A program made the translations under genes and the position numbers. This document shows positions 18,664-30,295 of a DNA stretch of 64,000 nucleotides, one piece after another. The stretch lies in NCBI GenBank assembly GCA_034509755.1, contig CM067542.1, forward strand, positions 24,495,001 to 24,559,000, written 5' to 3'. Positions within the stretch are counted from its first letter, which is position 1. Each line of letters begins with the position of its first letter. The notes under the pieces were generated by a model. It was not told the DNA's origin. It did no database searches and was given only the letters and a program-made list of their open reading frames with translations. Source of the DNA: Anisodus tanguticus (lineage: Eukaryota; Streptophyta; Magnoliopsida; Solanales; Solanaceae).

Positions 18664-20512
18664 TATATCTGCTAAGAAAATCAGCTAAAACATTTTTAGT
18701 TCCAGATATATTCTTAACAATAAAATCATAACAACAAAAGAATGATTGCCATTTTCTCTTTTTATTCGAGTTCGGTAATGGATCTATTCTGTTTGTGATA
18801 AACGCCTTCACACGAGTATTATCGGTTCTAACAATAAACTTTCTTGGTAGTAAATGGTAATGAAATCTTTTAATTCCAAATTTTATCGCCAATAATTCTT
18901 TTTCATTTATGTGATAATTCTTTTCATTTGGTTTCCATGTTCCTCCTCCGTATCCACAAATTAACATGTTTTCTTTATCAACATCTTCTTTATCATATGC
19001 TATTAGGACTGCTCCCCATCCTATGTCACTAGCATCTGTAAAGAGTTCTAATTGGTCTTGATCAGTTGGTACTCTGTGTTTTGGTAATGATTTTACCTTG
19101 TCCTTAATCTTGTTAATCGCCTGGGTATGCTCTTCTTTCCATTCAAAGGTTACATCTTTTTTAATCAGATCTTGCAATGGTTTCCTTAGGTATGGTAGAT
19201 CTTTTATATGATCTGCTGCATAGTTAATTACCCCAAGAAACTGCTGCACTTCTTTTTTGTTTTCTAACCTTTCCTTAAAATTTTTAATCTTTGTTACCAC
19301 ATGTTCCTGTAATTGTATTCCCTCGCTATCCACAATGTAGCCTAGGAATTCAATAGTATTCTTGAATATTTCTGATTTCTTTTCTGATAAAAGTATTCCA
19401 TGTTGGTTAATTGTTTCAATGAATTGCTCTATATGTTTAATATGATCTTCTAAGCTGCTGCTGTAAACTAATATATCATCAACATATATGATACAAAAGT
19501 CTGCAAGCTTTCTAAACACTTGATCCATTCTTCTTTGAAAGATTTGCGGTGCATTTTTAATCCCATTGGTAGTACATTCCATTCATAGTGTCCTTGAGGG
19601 GCACTGAATGCTGTTAAAGGTTTAGATTCGTTAGTCAATTTAATCTGCCAAAATCCACTTTTACAGTCGAATTTGCTGAACCATTTTTTATTTCCTAATC
19701 TGTTAATGAGATTTCTTTTATAGGGTAGAAAGTATCCATCAAAAATAGTCTTTTTATTCAATTCTCGATAATCAATTACTAATCTGGCTTTTCCTCGCTT
19801 TAGCTCATTATGTTTCCTTACTAAAAAGGCTGGGCTACTATGAGGACTCTTACTCTCTCTTATTACCTTCATATCTAATAGTTCTTTAATCTGCATTTCG
19901 AATTCTTTTTGATCCGTTGGGCTATATCTTATGGGTTTTGTTCTAACTAAATCACTTGAATCTATTAATTTTATTTCTCCATATATCTTTTCCTTTTCCC
20001 AAAGTTGCATTGGATTTTCTCCAAAGTTGCTTTTTAACATTCCTAAATACTTCTCTTTTAAAAGCTCTAAATTATTATTTCGTTCCATTTTAATCGTACA
20101 CAATCTAATGGTATTGATTTGGTAATATTCTTTTTAGTACAATCCATTTATTATAGGGGGATTGTAGACAAAATGTATTCTTATTAATCACTTGAGTTTT
20201 GAAATAATCTAGGAAGTTGTTTCCTAATAAAACTTGTTGTTTCATATTGTCTAGTTGGTATACGATTGGTATTTTGAAAATAGTTTTTCCTAATACAATT
20301 CTCATATTTTCTGCAATTATATCTAATTCTTTAGATTGCTCATTAAATCCTGATACCTTAGCTCTATGGATTCTAGATCTTTTCCATCTATGTGATTCTA
20401 ATACATCTTTTCTAGCTAAGCATATATCTGCTCCACTATCAATGAATATCTTTTGCTTAAGCATTTTATTCGGTTTATATTCTATATGGGCTTCTATATG
20501 TATTGCTACCAT
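18653..20512 (-). pseudogene. Viral ORF8 polyprotein: protease-RT-RNase H (most complete copy, frameshifted)
   Basis: This replication polyprotein is about 619 codons from the ATG at 20512. The retropepsin has FIDSGAD (catalytic Asp at residue 25) and a LLGNNFL motif near residue 95. The RT has ARLVIDYRELNKKT, KFDCKSGFWQI and the catalytic YVDD (in IIYVDDILVYS). RNase H has FTDASDIGWG, NEKELLA, RTDNT and LADFLSR. Open pieces are 20105-20512, 19468-20103 and 18653-19582, so there are two frame breaks, near 20110 and in 19468-19582 (an A/T-run length difference). Its ATG directly abuts the ORF7 stop (TAAATG). The small separate pol resembles caulimo- and soymovirus layouts more than one-polyprotein genera. 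Confidence 0.93.
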
Positions 20513-20830
20513 TTAATCAGGTTCATCTAATCTTCTGTTGAGTTCTTCATCTTGTTCGTATTCCTGCACTTCCTGTCTAATCTCTTCATTTCGCATAGCT
20601 TCTTCGATTAATCTAGCTATTTCTATTTGTTTCCAATGTATTTTATTCATTTCTTCTCTTATCTTTGCTAATCTCTGGGTAATCTTTTTGTACCTATCAT
20701 TATAGTACATACTTCCAGTCTCATTAATCGTAGAAATTATAATTAGTTTGTGTCTAGTATACTCTTCGCATTGTATCCAGTATTCCCTTTCTCTTATCAG
20801 TTCTCTTTTCTATCTTTCTAATGTATTCAT
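20513..20830 (-). pseudogene. Viral ORF7, ~105-codon helical acidic/basic protein with early in-frame TAG
   Basis: Lies between capsid and pol. The ATG at 20830 is one base after the capsid stop. A TAG replaces codon 7; the plus-strand copy near 11587 reads CAG there, so this looks like a C-to-T change. After it the frame is open to 20513, including the 65-residue stretch from an internal ATG at 20710. It is Arg/Glu-rich and helical (KIREEMNKIHWKQIEIARLI) with an acidic tail. I do not recognise it. An extra ORF between capsid and pol is unusual for the family. Confidence 0.55.
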
Positions 20831-20831
20831 C

Positions 20832-22891
20832 TTATTCAGAACTATCTTCACTATCTGATTGTTGGTTAATATAACTTACTTTTTCTGTTTCTGATTCTTC
20901 ATCTGTTTCACTAACATAAAAGTCTTCATAATCATACCATTTATTATTATCTTCTTTAATCTGTTGTAAACTCATTATAAACTGTTCTGTATTTATGTAT
21001 TTTACTCCTGCTTTCTTTAGCTTTGGGCACTTATTTGCATAGTGTCCCTTTTCATTGCAATTCCAGCATTTACATTCTTTAACCTTTTCTTCTTTAGTCT
21101 TGGTTTTATCTGCTTCTATAGGGTTTACATTTCTTCTTCTTCTAAACTTTCTTTTATATCTGAATCTATTCCTTGTATCTTGGTTATTTCTATATCTTTT
21201 AAACCTCTTTTTCTTATAAGGTTTATAATAAGATCTTTTCTTATACTTTTTATATTTATATTTCTTGTCTCTATGGTCTCCATCATACTTATCCCTGTAT
21301 TTTCTATGCTTTTTATGTTTTCTATACTTCTTTTCTTTCCTTTTATCATCGCATCCGAATATTAATCTTCTTTCTGTAAATCCACATATCTCTCTTAATC
21401 CTATTTTCTTATCTTTTTTAATCTTTTGCTGCAATCTATATTCTTCGCATTTTCTCATTAGATATGCTCTTAAGACGCGTATTCTTTCTCCTAGGGTGTT
21501 TTCCTTAGGTTCTAACTGTACGTATTCTTTTGATATCTCGACATTATATGGTATAGGTAAATGATCATAATATAGCTGTTGATAAATTATTCCTTCTTGG
21601 TAAAAATCTAGCTTCATAAAAGAATTTACTAAAGCTAATCGTATATTCGGCAATTTGTTAATCTTACAACATCTCATATTATTCGGGTTCATAATAATCT
21701 CTGTTTTTCTTTCGCTAATACATTTTCTCGGGCTACTAACCATTTTTCGCCTAAGAATTCTCTTTTTAACGAGTAAATCAAAAATCATTAACATTGATTT
21801 CCAATCTGTTGCATGGCTTAAAACTTCTCCTCTTAGTTGATATGCTATTGATTCTATCCAATATCTTGCTTTTCCGATTAATGTCTTAGATATTAAATCA
21901 TACATGTAATCTAGGTTTTCTGTCCGAGTGCTATTCATTAATGCTATATACATTCCTAGATTCCATCTGTAATTCTTCTTCCTATTTCTTGTTCATCATA
22001 CACATTGTTTAATTCTAGAAAATATCCGTTATAATTTACTCCTTGGGTCATTGATCCTACAAACTCTTTAAATTCTCGCTTGCTGTCCTACGGTATATGA
22101 TCGGTAATCTTGTAGTCCTTCTATTTATGACTTCTAGATTAGGGTCTATTAAGTCTTCTTCCGGATAATCATCTGCATCTTCATTAATTATATTTTCCGA
22201 TTCAATTTCCGTTTCTATTGGTCCATTGTAATCATCTTCTATGTCACTATCTGGTTCTTCTTCTATTATTGCATTTACTCTTTTTCTGTGGTGTAAAGCT
22301 TCTAATATTTGGTTATTTTCTTTTATTATTTCTGTGTCTTCGGAGTCTTCTTCTTCTATGAATTCTACTACTTGTAATTCTTGGCTAGGTTGTTCATTAT
22401 TATACGTACTCTTGCTACTTGAGTCATCTCATCACTTAATCTTATCTTTGGTACTTTTTTCTTTTTATTTTTTAATTCCGCTAATTGTTCTCTCGGGATT
22501 TGTATTTCTCTCTCGAGTTCTAGTACTTCTTGTTTCACTTCTTTTAATTCTTCCTTTGTTTCTCTTAATTCTACTTTTGTTTCTTTTAGAAGAGTATTCG
22601 TATTCTTATGCTTTCTTTTATACTTTTTGTATTTGTCATACCATTCGCATTTTCGCTTGATTTTAAATTTAAATTTTCTAATTTTAATTCATTAATATGT
22701 CGTTCTTGTTTATCCAATCTTAGATTTAGGTATTCATAAGTCGTTTTTTCTGTTTCCTTTACGGGCATCTTTACTTCTTTAAGTTTTTCTTCCTTAATAG
22801 GTTTTGATCTTATAGGCTCGTATTTATGTCTTTCCTTTTCTATGATCTCTTTACCGTGAGTTTTTAAAAACGTAATCGCACTTGGCTCCAT
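20832..22891 (-). pseudogene. Viral ORF6 capsid protein, copy 2, frameshifted
   Basis: Starts at the ATG at 22891. Open pieces are 22586-22891 (coiled-coil N-terminus) and 20832-21953 (capsid core, Lys/Arg-rich region, CCHC knuckle CWNCNEKGHYANKC and acidic tail ending DSEDSSE). The acidic middle part (about 21960-22585) is broken by several indels. Unlike the plus-strand copy it keeps the natural C-terminus. The stop at 20832-20834 nearly touches the ORF7 ATG. Confidence 0.88.
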
Positions 22892-23328
22892 TAGAATTTT
22901 CCTTCCTTATTCAGTTTTGCTATTCCGTCTAAGGTTTCTATTACTTCTTTTGATAATCTAGGCTTTATTTTACCGATATCTACCATTATCGGTATTTTAC
23001 TTCTTCTCCAGGCATCTATTGGTACTATCTACGGTTTATGCGTAGTTGTTTTTGCTATAGTTGTTTCCTTGCTCGTACTTGCTTCTTCACTAGGTTCTTT
23101 TTGTTTACCTTTGATTTTTTCTTCTAATAACATATTCAATTTATCTAATATTAATTTAAACGTTGGTATTTCTGATACATTCCATAAGTTAGTTAATTCT
23201 TCTCTAATCATTTGTTGAGTTTTATTCTGATTATCTTTTACTTCATCCATTAGTAATAATATACTTTTCATTTTTTCTTTTAATATAATCTCTTCCCATA
23301 ACGCATTTATTTTTTCGTTATTACTCAT
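22891..23328 (-). pseudogene. Viral ORF5, copy 2, candidate virion-associated protein
   Basis: The frame starts at 23328 and is open to 23029 (99 codons), where an in-frame TAG lies at a site that reads CAGAG in the plus-strand copy. The remainder continues in the same frame to the TAA overlapping the capsid ATG. It has the sense codons where the plus-strand copy has its own TAG. Function inferred from position only. Confidence 0.5.
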
Positions 23329-23551
23329 AATCAGGGTTGTTTATTCGTTTCTTCCATCCGTTACCTACGTCTATCCATATCTTACTAAACCTTTCGCATT
23401 GTTTTTCCAGCTGCTCTATGTCTTTTTCTAATTTCATTTCTTTGGTGCTGTACTCTAGGTATTTTAGCTGGCTAAATATTTCTCCTGACAAGGCCGTCTT
23501 TATAGTCTTTAATTTCTGTTTCTTCTTTATTATTTTTAATCGTATATTCAT
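23321..23551 (-). CDS. Viral ORF4, copy 2, intact 76 aa
   Basis: The intact version of this small Lys/Glu-rich helical ORF. The start overlaps the ORF3 stop (ATGA-type) and the stop overlaps the ORF5 start. Presence in all three copies at the same place supports a real viral gene. Function unknown. Confidence 0.6.
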   Translation of the reverse strand: MNIRLKIIKKKQKLKTIKTALSGEIFSQLKYLEYSTKEMKLEKDIEQLEKQCERFSKIWIDVGNGWKKRINNPDYE

Positions 23552-24822
23552 ATTTTATTGATAAATCTGGTTTTACCTTGATCATTAATTTCTATTCCGT
23601 TATTGTTTATCTTATAACTAATCATAGATAAAAAATCACTTCCTAATAATAATTCATTTAAGCTATCATATTCTATTACTCCAATATTAATCTTATATTG
23701 TAAGTCTTGGATCTTAAATCTTAAATTTACACTTTTAGTGATTATTATTTCTCTTTCATTTTACGGGTAATTATAAGTCCGTGGTTCTATTATATCGCAC
23801 TCGTTTTCATTAATCTTGTTTATATGTATAAAACTTTTAATTGCTCCAAAGTATTTATTTCTGCTATTCCATCCATAGTAATCATATTTTTGAATATTAT
23901 AACTTTGATTTTTAATCTATTACTATCTACGTTTATTAAGTCGATACTTCTAGGTTCTATTCGGGTAAACTATGTAATGATTCTCTAGTTATGCTTAGTC
24001 TTGATCCATCTATTCTTGGAATTAGTCTTTTTGACGGTGTCATCGTTCCGGTTTTAAAATCCATGAATATTTCTTTGGTATAGTAATCTTAGAGTTTTCC
24101 TTATGCTTTATCTGCTCAAGTATTTCTTTATACATTCTTGGTACTATTATATTCATTTCATGTTGTTTTCTTATATGATGGTTTCCTGTTAAGGCGTATA
24201 TCATTTTAGTCTCTATACTCATTACTTTGCTTCCTGGTGGCATTTCTATTCCATCTAATTTGTAATATAACGTTAAAGCTAAATCTTTATGTTCGTCTTT
24301 TAGCGATACACTAAAGTCTGGTTGTATAGTAAATTTTAACTTCTGATATATTAAATTTCCTTTAATTACTGATATTAATGCATCTTGCAAATTTCCTAGT
24401 ATTCTGTCATCTAATACATATATCTGTATGGGTGTATCTATGTTCTTTTGAAAGTATGCTTTTATCGTAAACTCTACTCCTCCAAAGTAAATATTTCTAT
24501 ATTTCTTTGCTTCTTTAGTCGATAGTTTGGCTAATTCTCTTTTTATTACTTCATCACTTATCAAATTAATCTTAGTTTTTCCATTTGTACTCGTTGTATC
24601 AATTATATTTTCATGTTTATGGGCGATATATCTTATTTCCATATTTCTCTCAAACCATTTTGTTTTAAATATTTTCTTTACTGATACTTCATCTCTTTCT
24701 TCTTGAATCTTTTGATAAATATCAGGTCTAAAACTTAATGTTTGGCTGGTTCCTCCTTCATAAGTATTCATTTGATAGTAAAGGTCTTTAGGTTCTAATT
24801 TATTCTCCTTTTCTTTATCCAT
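23548..24822 (-). pseudogene. Viral ORF3 movement protein, copy 2, one main frame break
   Basis: The longest movement-protein frame in the window: 24040-24822 (260 codons) is open and holds the full 30K core (IYFGGVEFTIKAYF, VLDDRILGNL, then a LSVSLKDEHKDLALTLYY-like strand region). A break near 24070 (ctttgg versus cttctgg elsewhere) and others near 23760-23960 disrupt the tail. The tail carries a LLLGSDFL-type motif. Total about 424 codons. Confidence 0.85.
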
Positions 24823-25189
24823 ATTTTAGCAAATTAATATAGCGATATTGTTCCGTTATAATCTCTTTTAATTCTCTAATTTCATTTTTATTTTTTATCG
24901 ATCTTCTAATTTACGTTTATTAATCTTTTCGATTTCATCTTCCTTTTGCCTAATTCTCTCTTCTCTTAGGATCGATAAATTTCGTAAAAATACAATTTTT
25001 TCCTCTAATTTGTTTATCGTTATATGATTGTCTAATAGTTGCTTGATCTTTTTCTTCAATTATCTTTACTCCTATTCTACAACTCATAATACGCCGGTTT
25101 ATATCTCTATTATATGTAAGTGGTTTCTCTCGCTATTCTTTCTAACTGTACCTTCGTTCTTGTTGTTGTGTTAATCTACTTTCATCCAT
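24815..25189 (-). pseudogene. Viral ORF2 coiled-coil protein, copy 2, frameshifted
   Basis: Same 124-codon ORF as 14959-15333, with several single-base losses or gains (for example near 24899, 25045 and 25155). Most fall where the other copies read CTG or CAG. Start and stop overlaps with its neighbours are kept. Confidence 0.65.
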
Positions 25190-25541
25190 AGTGCGCTATT
25201 TCCATTCTTAAATCGATTTTATATTTTCTATAAATTCATTTATTTCATAAATACGAGTATTTATTCCTACTAATATTCTATATGCTCGTATCTTTTCATC
25301 AAGTATTTCTAAATTTTTATTATCGTTTTCTGTTCTTAACATATCTATCTCGCTACTCCATTTTCTATTATCCTTAACATATCTATTTCGGCTATTCTAT
25401 TATTTATTATCATTTTATCTTGGGCTTCAATTATTATTATATTCTCCTTCTTAACTTTAATAATGATTGTCTCATTTTTCTAGATCTCCATAAAATCTGA
25501 TTTAACATTCTAACTTGTCTAAACGATGGATGTTTTTTCAT
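25182..25541 (-). pseudogene. Viral ORF1, copy 2, frameshifted
   Basis: The ATG at 25541 lies about 28 bp after the PBS. It has the same basic helical start. The frame breaks in the first half and near 25350. Function unknown. Confidence 0.55.
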
Positions 25542-25568
25542 TTTTTCAAACACTTGTTCTAATTACAA

Positions 25569-25580
25569 GCTCTGATACCA
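25569..25580 (-). promoter_or_regulatory. tRNA-Met primer binding site (copy 2)
   Basis: A perfect TGGTATCAGAGC on the minus strand, with leader sequence immediately upstream. Confidence 0.9.
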
Positions 25581-25660
25581 ATTTCTGATGTGACTGATCT
25601 GCGGATCTTTTCATCATCTATATACCCCTAGAGGCTAGAACATAGATGGTAATCTGTTTA
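25581..25660 (-). repeat. Leader fragment (last ~80 bp), truncated at the array junction
   Basis: The 3' end of a leader unit (ctagaacatagatggtaatc on the plus strand) stops at 25660, where the 2.3-kb array begins. The viral copy is therefore 5'-truncated inside its leader. Confidence 0.85.
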
Positions 25661-25765
25661 ATGGAAGAGATGTTTTTAAGGTCGGCTTCATGAAAGCAAG
25701 AAAGGAAGCAAGTGTAGCGAGCATAGATATGGAAAGGGATGGATTTTAACCAGTTGTTGTTAGAT

Positions 25766-25801
25766 CAATTCCCATTCATTCTTTAATAGAATAGGGAATT
25801 G
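25766..25801. repeat. Conserved stem-loop in each array unit (shown in U1)
   Basis: CAATTCCC and GGGAATTG arms, extended by attc/gaat pairs, enclose a short AT-rich loop. The element recurs about 105 bp after each unit start and is kept in almost all units. Confidence 0.6.
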
Positions 25802-26262
25802 GCGAGCCTGCGACTATCGGGAATGGGTTAATAGCCTATGACTAAAAGTGCCACGGTTTTGTAGGTTGGTTAATTGGTCACATTTATTAATGAAATGGCT
25901 TGGATTGGAATTAGTCCGGATACGGAAAAATAATTATATTAGACCGAATAAGTACATTCGATCTAATAAGTACCTTGTGTTAGAATTGAGAAATTATATG
26001 GTCCGTATATTTAGTATTCTCTTATTTATTACTGTGTCTAACCACAAGTGTATTATCATCCCCTAACGGAACATCTTCATCATAGGGAGGAGCGTCATCA
26101 TTCCCTAGTGGATTTTCCAACACCTTGTACCCCCAAAGTGGCAACTCTTTCAACATTACAACACATTCCACTAGGCATTTCCTTTGTCAATAGCCATATT
26201 ATCATCAAATAAGACATTAAACATTAAAGAGAGAAAATAAGTGAACAATAAGGAGTCAAATG

Positions 26263-27196
26263 TCATCTTTCGAGCACTTTGCCATCCACATGACTATTCA
26301 CATAACACACATCACCATCACAATTTTGAGTCTTATAACATGACACTAAAGCAAAATCAAGAGACCCATTTTGATATGAAACAAAAAATGGTGGGGTGTC
26401 ACATTCACTCAAATGACCAACTACATCAACATCATCGCATGTTGGAGGCTCATTAAGCACATCACAAGATTCCTCCATTAATGCTTTACTATTACAAGCA
26501 CATTGATCAACACTAGTTGGTAGCATGTTATGCTCACAAGATTTACTAACATGTTTACCAGAATTAAAGTGAACTAGTGTTCAATCATCCCTATCACAGG
26601 AAAATGTACTACCATTTAAGTTACAAGTGTCAACACTAGGTGGACACAAATCGATCTTGCAAGAAGAGTCAATTCGGTCCTCAAAATGATCAACTAGTGT
26701 ATGAGCACTCTTATCACATGCAATGCACTCTTATCACATGCAATGCACTCTTATCACAAGTGTCAAACACTAGGTGGACAAAAATTAAGCTCACAAGAAG
26801 AATCAATATGGTCATCAAAAGAATCAACTAGTGGATGAGCACTCTCGATAATGACATTATAATCACATGACAAAGGATCATGATACTCAAAACAATGCAA
26901 GAAATCACCAGCTTTACAAAAAGGTAAACCTTTATTTACACTCAAGTTTTCATCATGATCATTCAAATCACTTGAAGTGTTAAGATTATATATTTTACCT
27001 TGTAGCCCATATGAAAGGTTCTTCTCACCTTTATTGATCTCAACATGTTCTTTAAAGCATTGGGTTCTTCATATGAAGACTTCTTTAGAAATTCATTTCC
27101 TTGAGTACCTACAAAAGAGTCTTCACAACAAGATGACAAAGTAGAAACGTTAGATTGAATTTGTGGCAACTCTGTCACATCCTCTCCTTTTTCCAC
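26263..27196 (-). pseudogene. Decayed minus-strand coding sequence within each unit (shown in U1)
   Basis: Minus-strand frames of 77, 67 and 87 codons follow one another (26963-27196, 26763-26966, 26263-26526) and recur with nearly the same residues in most units. They read as one broken protein: a Ser/Glu-rich part (EDVTELPQIQSNVSTLSS), a Cys/His/Asp part (FLHCFEYHDPLSCDYNV), a tandem motif built on DSSC..(N/D).CPPSVDTC, and a Cys/Asp-rich part (CDDVDVVGHLSECDTPPFF). Another segment with GKVLENPLGNDDAPPY-like residues lies nearer the unit start. I do not recognise the family. It could come from a retrotransposon gag/spacer region or from a captured host gene. Confidence 0.4.
26623..26841. 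repeat. 85-bp internal duplication with 20-bp VNTR between (shown in U1)
   Basis: 26623-26707 and 26756-26841 are two diverged copies of an ~85-bp sequence (acaagtgtcaacactaggtg ... gatgagca). Between them are two copies of cactcttatcacatgcaatg (26706-26725, 26726-26745). On the minus strand the 85-bp repeat encodes a reiterated ~28-residue motif with DSSC and CPPSV. The 20-bp repeat number varies between units from 0 to 2. Confidence 0.85.
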
Positions 27197-27974
27197 TCTT
27201 GAGTTGCCACGTTGTACTCTTTTACTCCTCTCTATATTTTATCTCTTAAATTCGTTAGACCTCTTGGTTCCATAAGGAATCTTTTTCTTATTCACCATGT
27301 GGAAAGGTACGGTAATCTTACCTTCTTACAAATAGGCTCAATTTGTCTCACAAGGAGAATCTTGCTTTTCTTTCTTTCGAATTTAGTAGAACCCTTCACT
27401 CCAAGCTTCAATGTAGCTTTAAGAGGGGTATCATCTTTCTTTTCTTTGGTTGACGAGGTTTTAATGGAATGAGATTCTTGTGAGCATTACTTATCTCTTG
27501 TTGAAGAGGCACAGGTGGGAAGAGAAGTCTTCTATATTTGTCCACGACATACTTGTGCCACTTTTTTTAATAGGATAACCCATTACTTTTAAATCAATCA
27601 AGCCCCCAAAACAAGTCACAACCTTCCAAAGGGATCACATCACACCTCCTTATATCGACTTTGTGTAGAAATCTTTGATAAAGCTCGACTTTCATCATTC
27701 TCCCCTTTTTGAAAAGAATGTTTCCTCAAATTTGAGAGATTACCTACACCAAAAGAAATCACAAGATCGAGTATGCGACTAAGATTTTGAACACACAAGG
27801 AATAAGTAGCAATTTGTAAATAAGTAGCACCTTCCTTTCAAAACACTCCTTCTGTGCAGTGAGATTCAGAATCCCCAATATCCTGGTCTTTACCTTTGCT
27901 TCGAGGGACAAGCACCGCATCTAGGTAAACCATCATCTAATTGAATTGATTCCCCGGATCTTCCATCTACGAAA

Positions 27975-30295
27975 ATGGAAGAGATGTTTTTAAGGTCGGC
28001 TTCATGAAAGCAAGAAAGGAAGCAAGTTTAGCGAACATAGATATGGAAAGGGATGGATTTTAACCAGTTGTTGTTAGATCAATTCCCATTCATTCTTTAA
28101 TAGAATAGGGAATTGGCAGAGCTGCGACTATCAGGAATGGGTTATAGCCTATGACTAAAAGCGCCACCGTTTTGTAGGTTGGTTAATTGGTCACATTTAT
28201 TAATGAAATGGCTTGGATTGGAATTAGTCCGGGATATGGAAAAATAATTATATTAGACCGAATAAGTACATTCGATCTAATAAGTACCTTGTGTTAGAAT
28301 TGAGAAATTATATGGTCCGTATATTTAGTATTCTCTTATTTATTACCTGTGTCTAACCACAAGTGTATTATCATCCCCTAACGGAACATCTTCATCATAG
28401 GGAGGAGCGTCATCATTCCCTAGTGGATTTTCCAACACCTTGTACCCCCAAAGTGGCAACTCTTTCAACATTACAACACATTCCACTAGGCATTTCACTT
28501 GTCAATAGCCATATTATCATCAAATAAGACATTAAACATTAAAGAGAGAAAATAAGTGAACAATAAGGAGTCAAATGTCATCTTTCAAGAAGAGCACTTT
28601 GCCATCCACATGACTATTCACATAACACACATCACCATCACAATTTTGAGTCTTATAACATGACACTAAAGCAAAATCAAGAGACCCATTTTGATATGAA
28701 ACAAAAAATGGTGGGGTGTCACATTCACTCAAATGACCAACTACATCAACATCATCGCATGTTGGAGGCTCATTAAGCACATCACAAGATTCCTCCATTA
28801 ATGCTTTACTATTACAAGCACATTGATCAACACTAGTTGGTAGCATGTTATGCTCACAAGATTTACTAACATGTTTACCAGAATTAAAGTGAACTAGTGT
28901 TCAATCATCCCTATCACGGGAAAATGTACTACCATTTAAGTTACAAGTGTCAACACTAGGTGGACACAAATCGATCTTGCAAGAAGAGTCAATTCGGTCC
29001 TCAAAATGATCAACTAGTGTATGAGCACTCTTATCACATGCAATGCACTCTTATCACATGCAATGCACTCTTATCACAAGTGTCAAACACTAGGTGGACA
29101 AAAATTAAGCTCACAAGAAGAATCAATATGGTCATCAAAAGAATCAACTAGTGGATGAGCACTCTCGATAATGACATTATAATCACATGACAAAGGATCA
29201 TGATACTCAAAACAATGCAAGAAATCACCAGCTTTACAAAAAGGTAAACCTTTATTTACACTCAAGTTTTCATCATGATCATTCAAATCACTTGAAGTGT
29301 TAAGATTATATATTTTACCTTGTAGCCCATATGAAAGGTTCTTCTCACCTTTATTGATCTCAACATGTTCTTTAAAGCATTGGGTTCTTCATATGAAGAC
29401 TTCTTTAGAAATTCATTTCCTTGAGTACCTACAAAAGAGTCTTCACAACAAGATGACAAAGTAGAAACGTTAGATTGAATTTGTGGCAACTCTGTCACAT
29501 CCTCTCCTTTTTCCACTCTTGAGTTGCCACGTTGTACTCTTTTACTCCTCTCTATATTTTATCTCTTAAATTCGTTAGACCTCTTGGTTCCATAAGGAAT
29601 CTTTTTCTTATTCACCATGTGGAAAGGTACGGTAATCTTACCTTCTTACAAATAGGCTCAATTTGTCTCACAAGGAGAATCTTGCTTTTCTTTCTTTCAG
29701 AATTTAGTAGAACCCTTCACTCCAAGCTTCAATGTAGCTTTAAGAGGGGTATCATCTTTCTTTTCTTTGGTTGACGAGGTTTTAATGGAATGAGATTCTT
29801 GTGAGCATTACTTATCTCTTGTTGAAGAGGCACATGTGGGAAGAGAAGTCTTCTATATTTGTCCACGACATACTTGTGCCACTTTTTTTAATAGGATAAC
29901 CCATTACTTTTAAATCAATCAAGCCCCCAAAACAAGTCACAACCTTCCAAAGGGATCACATCACACCTCCTTATATCGACTTTGTGTAGAAATCTTTGAT
30001 AAAGCTCGACTTTCATCATTCTCCCCTTTTTGAAAAGAATGTTTCCTCAAATTTGAGAGATTACCTACACCAAAAGAAATCACAAGATCGAGTATGCGAC
30101 TAAGATTTTGAACACACAAGGAATAAGTAGCAATTTGTAAATAAGTAGCACCTTCCTTTCAAAACACTCCTTCTGTGCAGTGAGATTCAGAATCCCCAAT
30201 ATCCTGGTCTTTACCTTTGCTTCGAGGGACAAGCACCGCATCTAGGTAAACCATCATCTAATTGAATTGATTCCCCGGATCTTCCATCTACGAAA
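27975..30295. repeat. Array unit U2 (2321 bp, A type)
   Basis: A-type markers; two 20-bp repeats. Confidence 0.9.

Larger units (their letters stand above)
25661..27974. repeat. Array unit U1 (2314 bp, A type)
   Basis: First unit, joined directly to viral leader sequence. A-type markers: cttataac, aatgctttact, gttttgtagg. Two 20-bp repeats. Confidence 0.9.

Noticed and set aside
26241..26456. His-rich plus-strand ORF (HNTHHHHNF) in array units, as a possible metal-binding peptide
   Set aside because: It is antisense to the minus-strand frames that carry the reiterated motif. Its start is not stable between units, and the His run comes from the acacatcaccatcac string.
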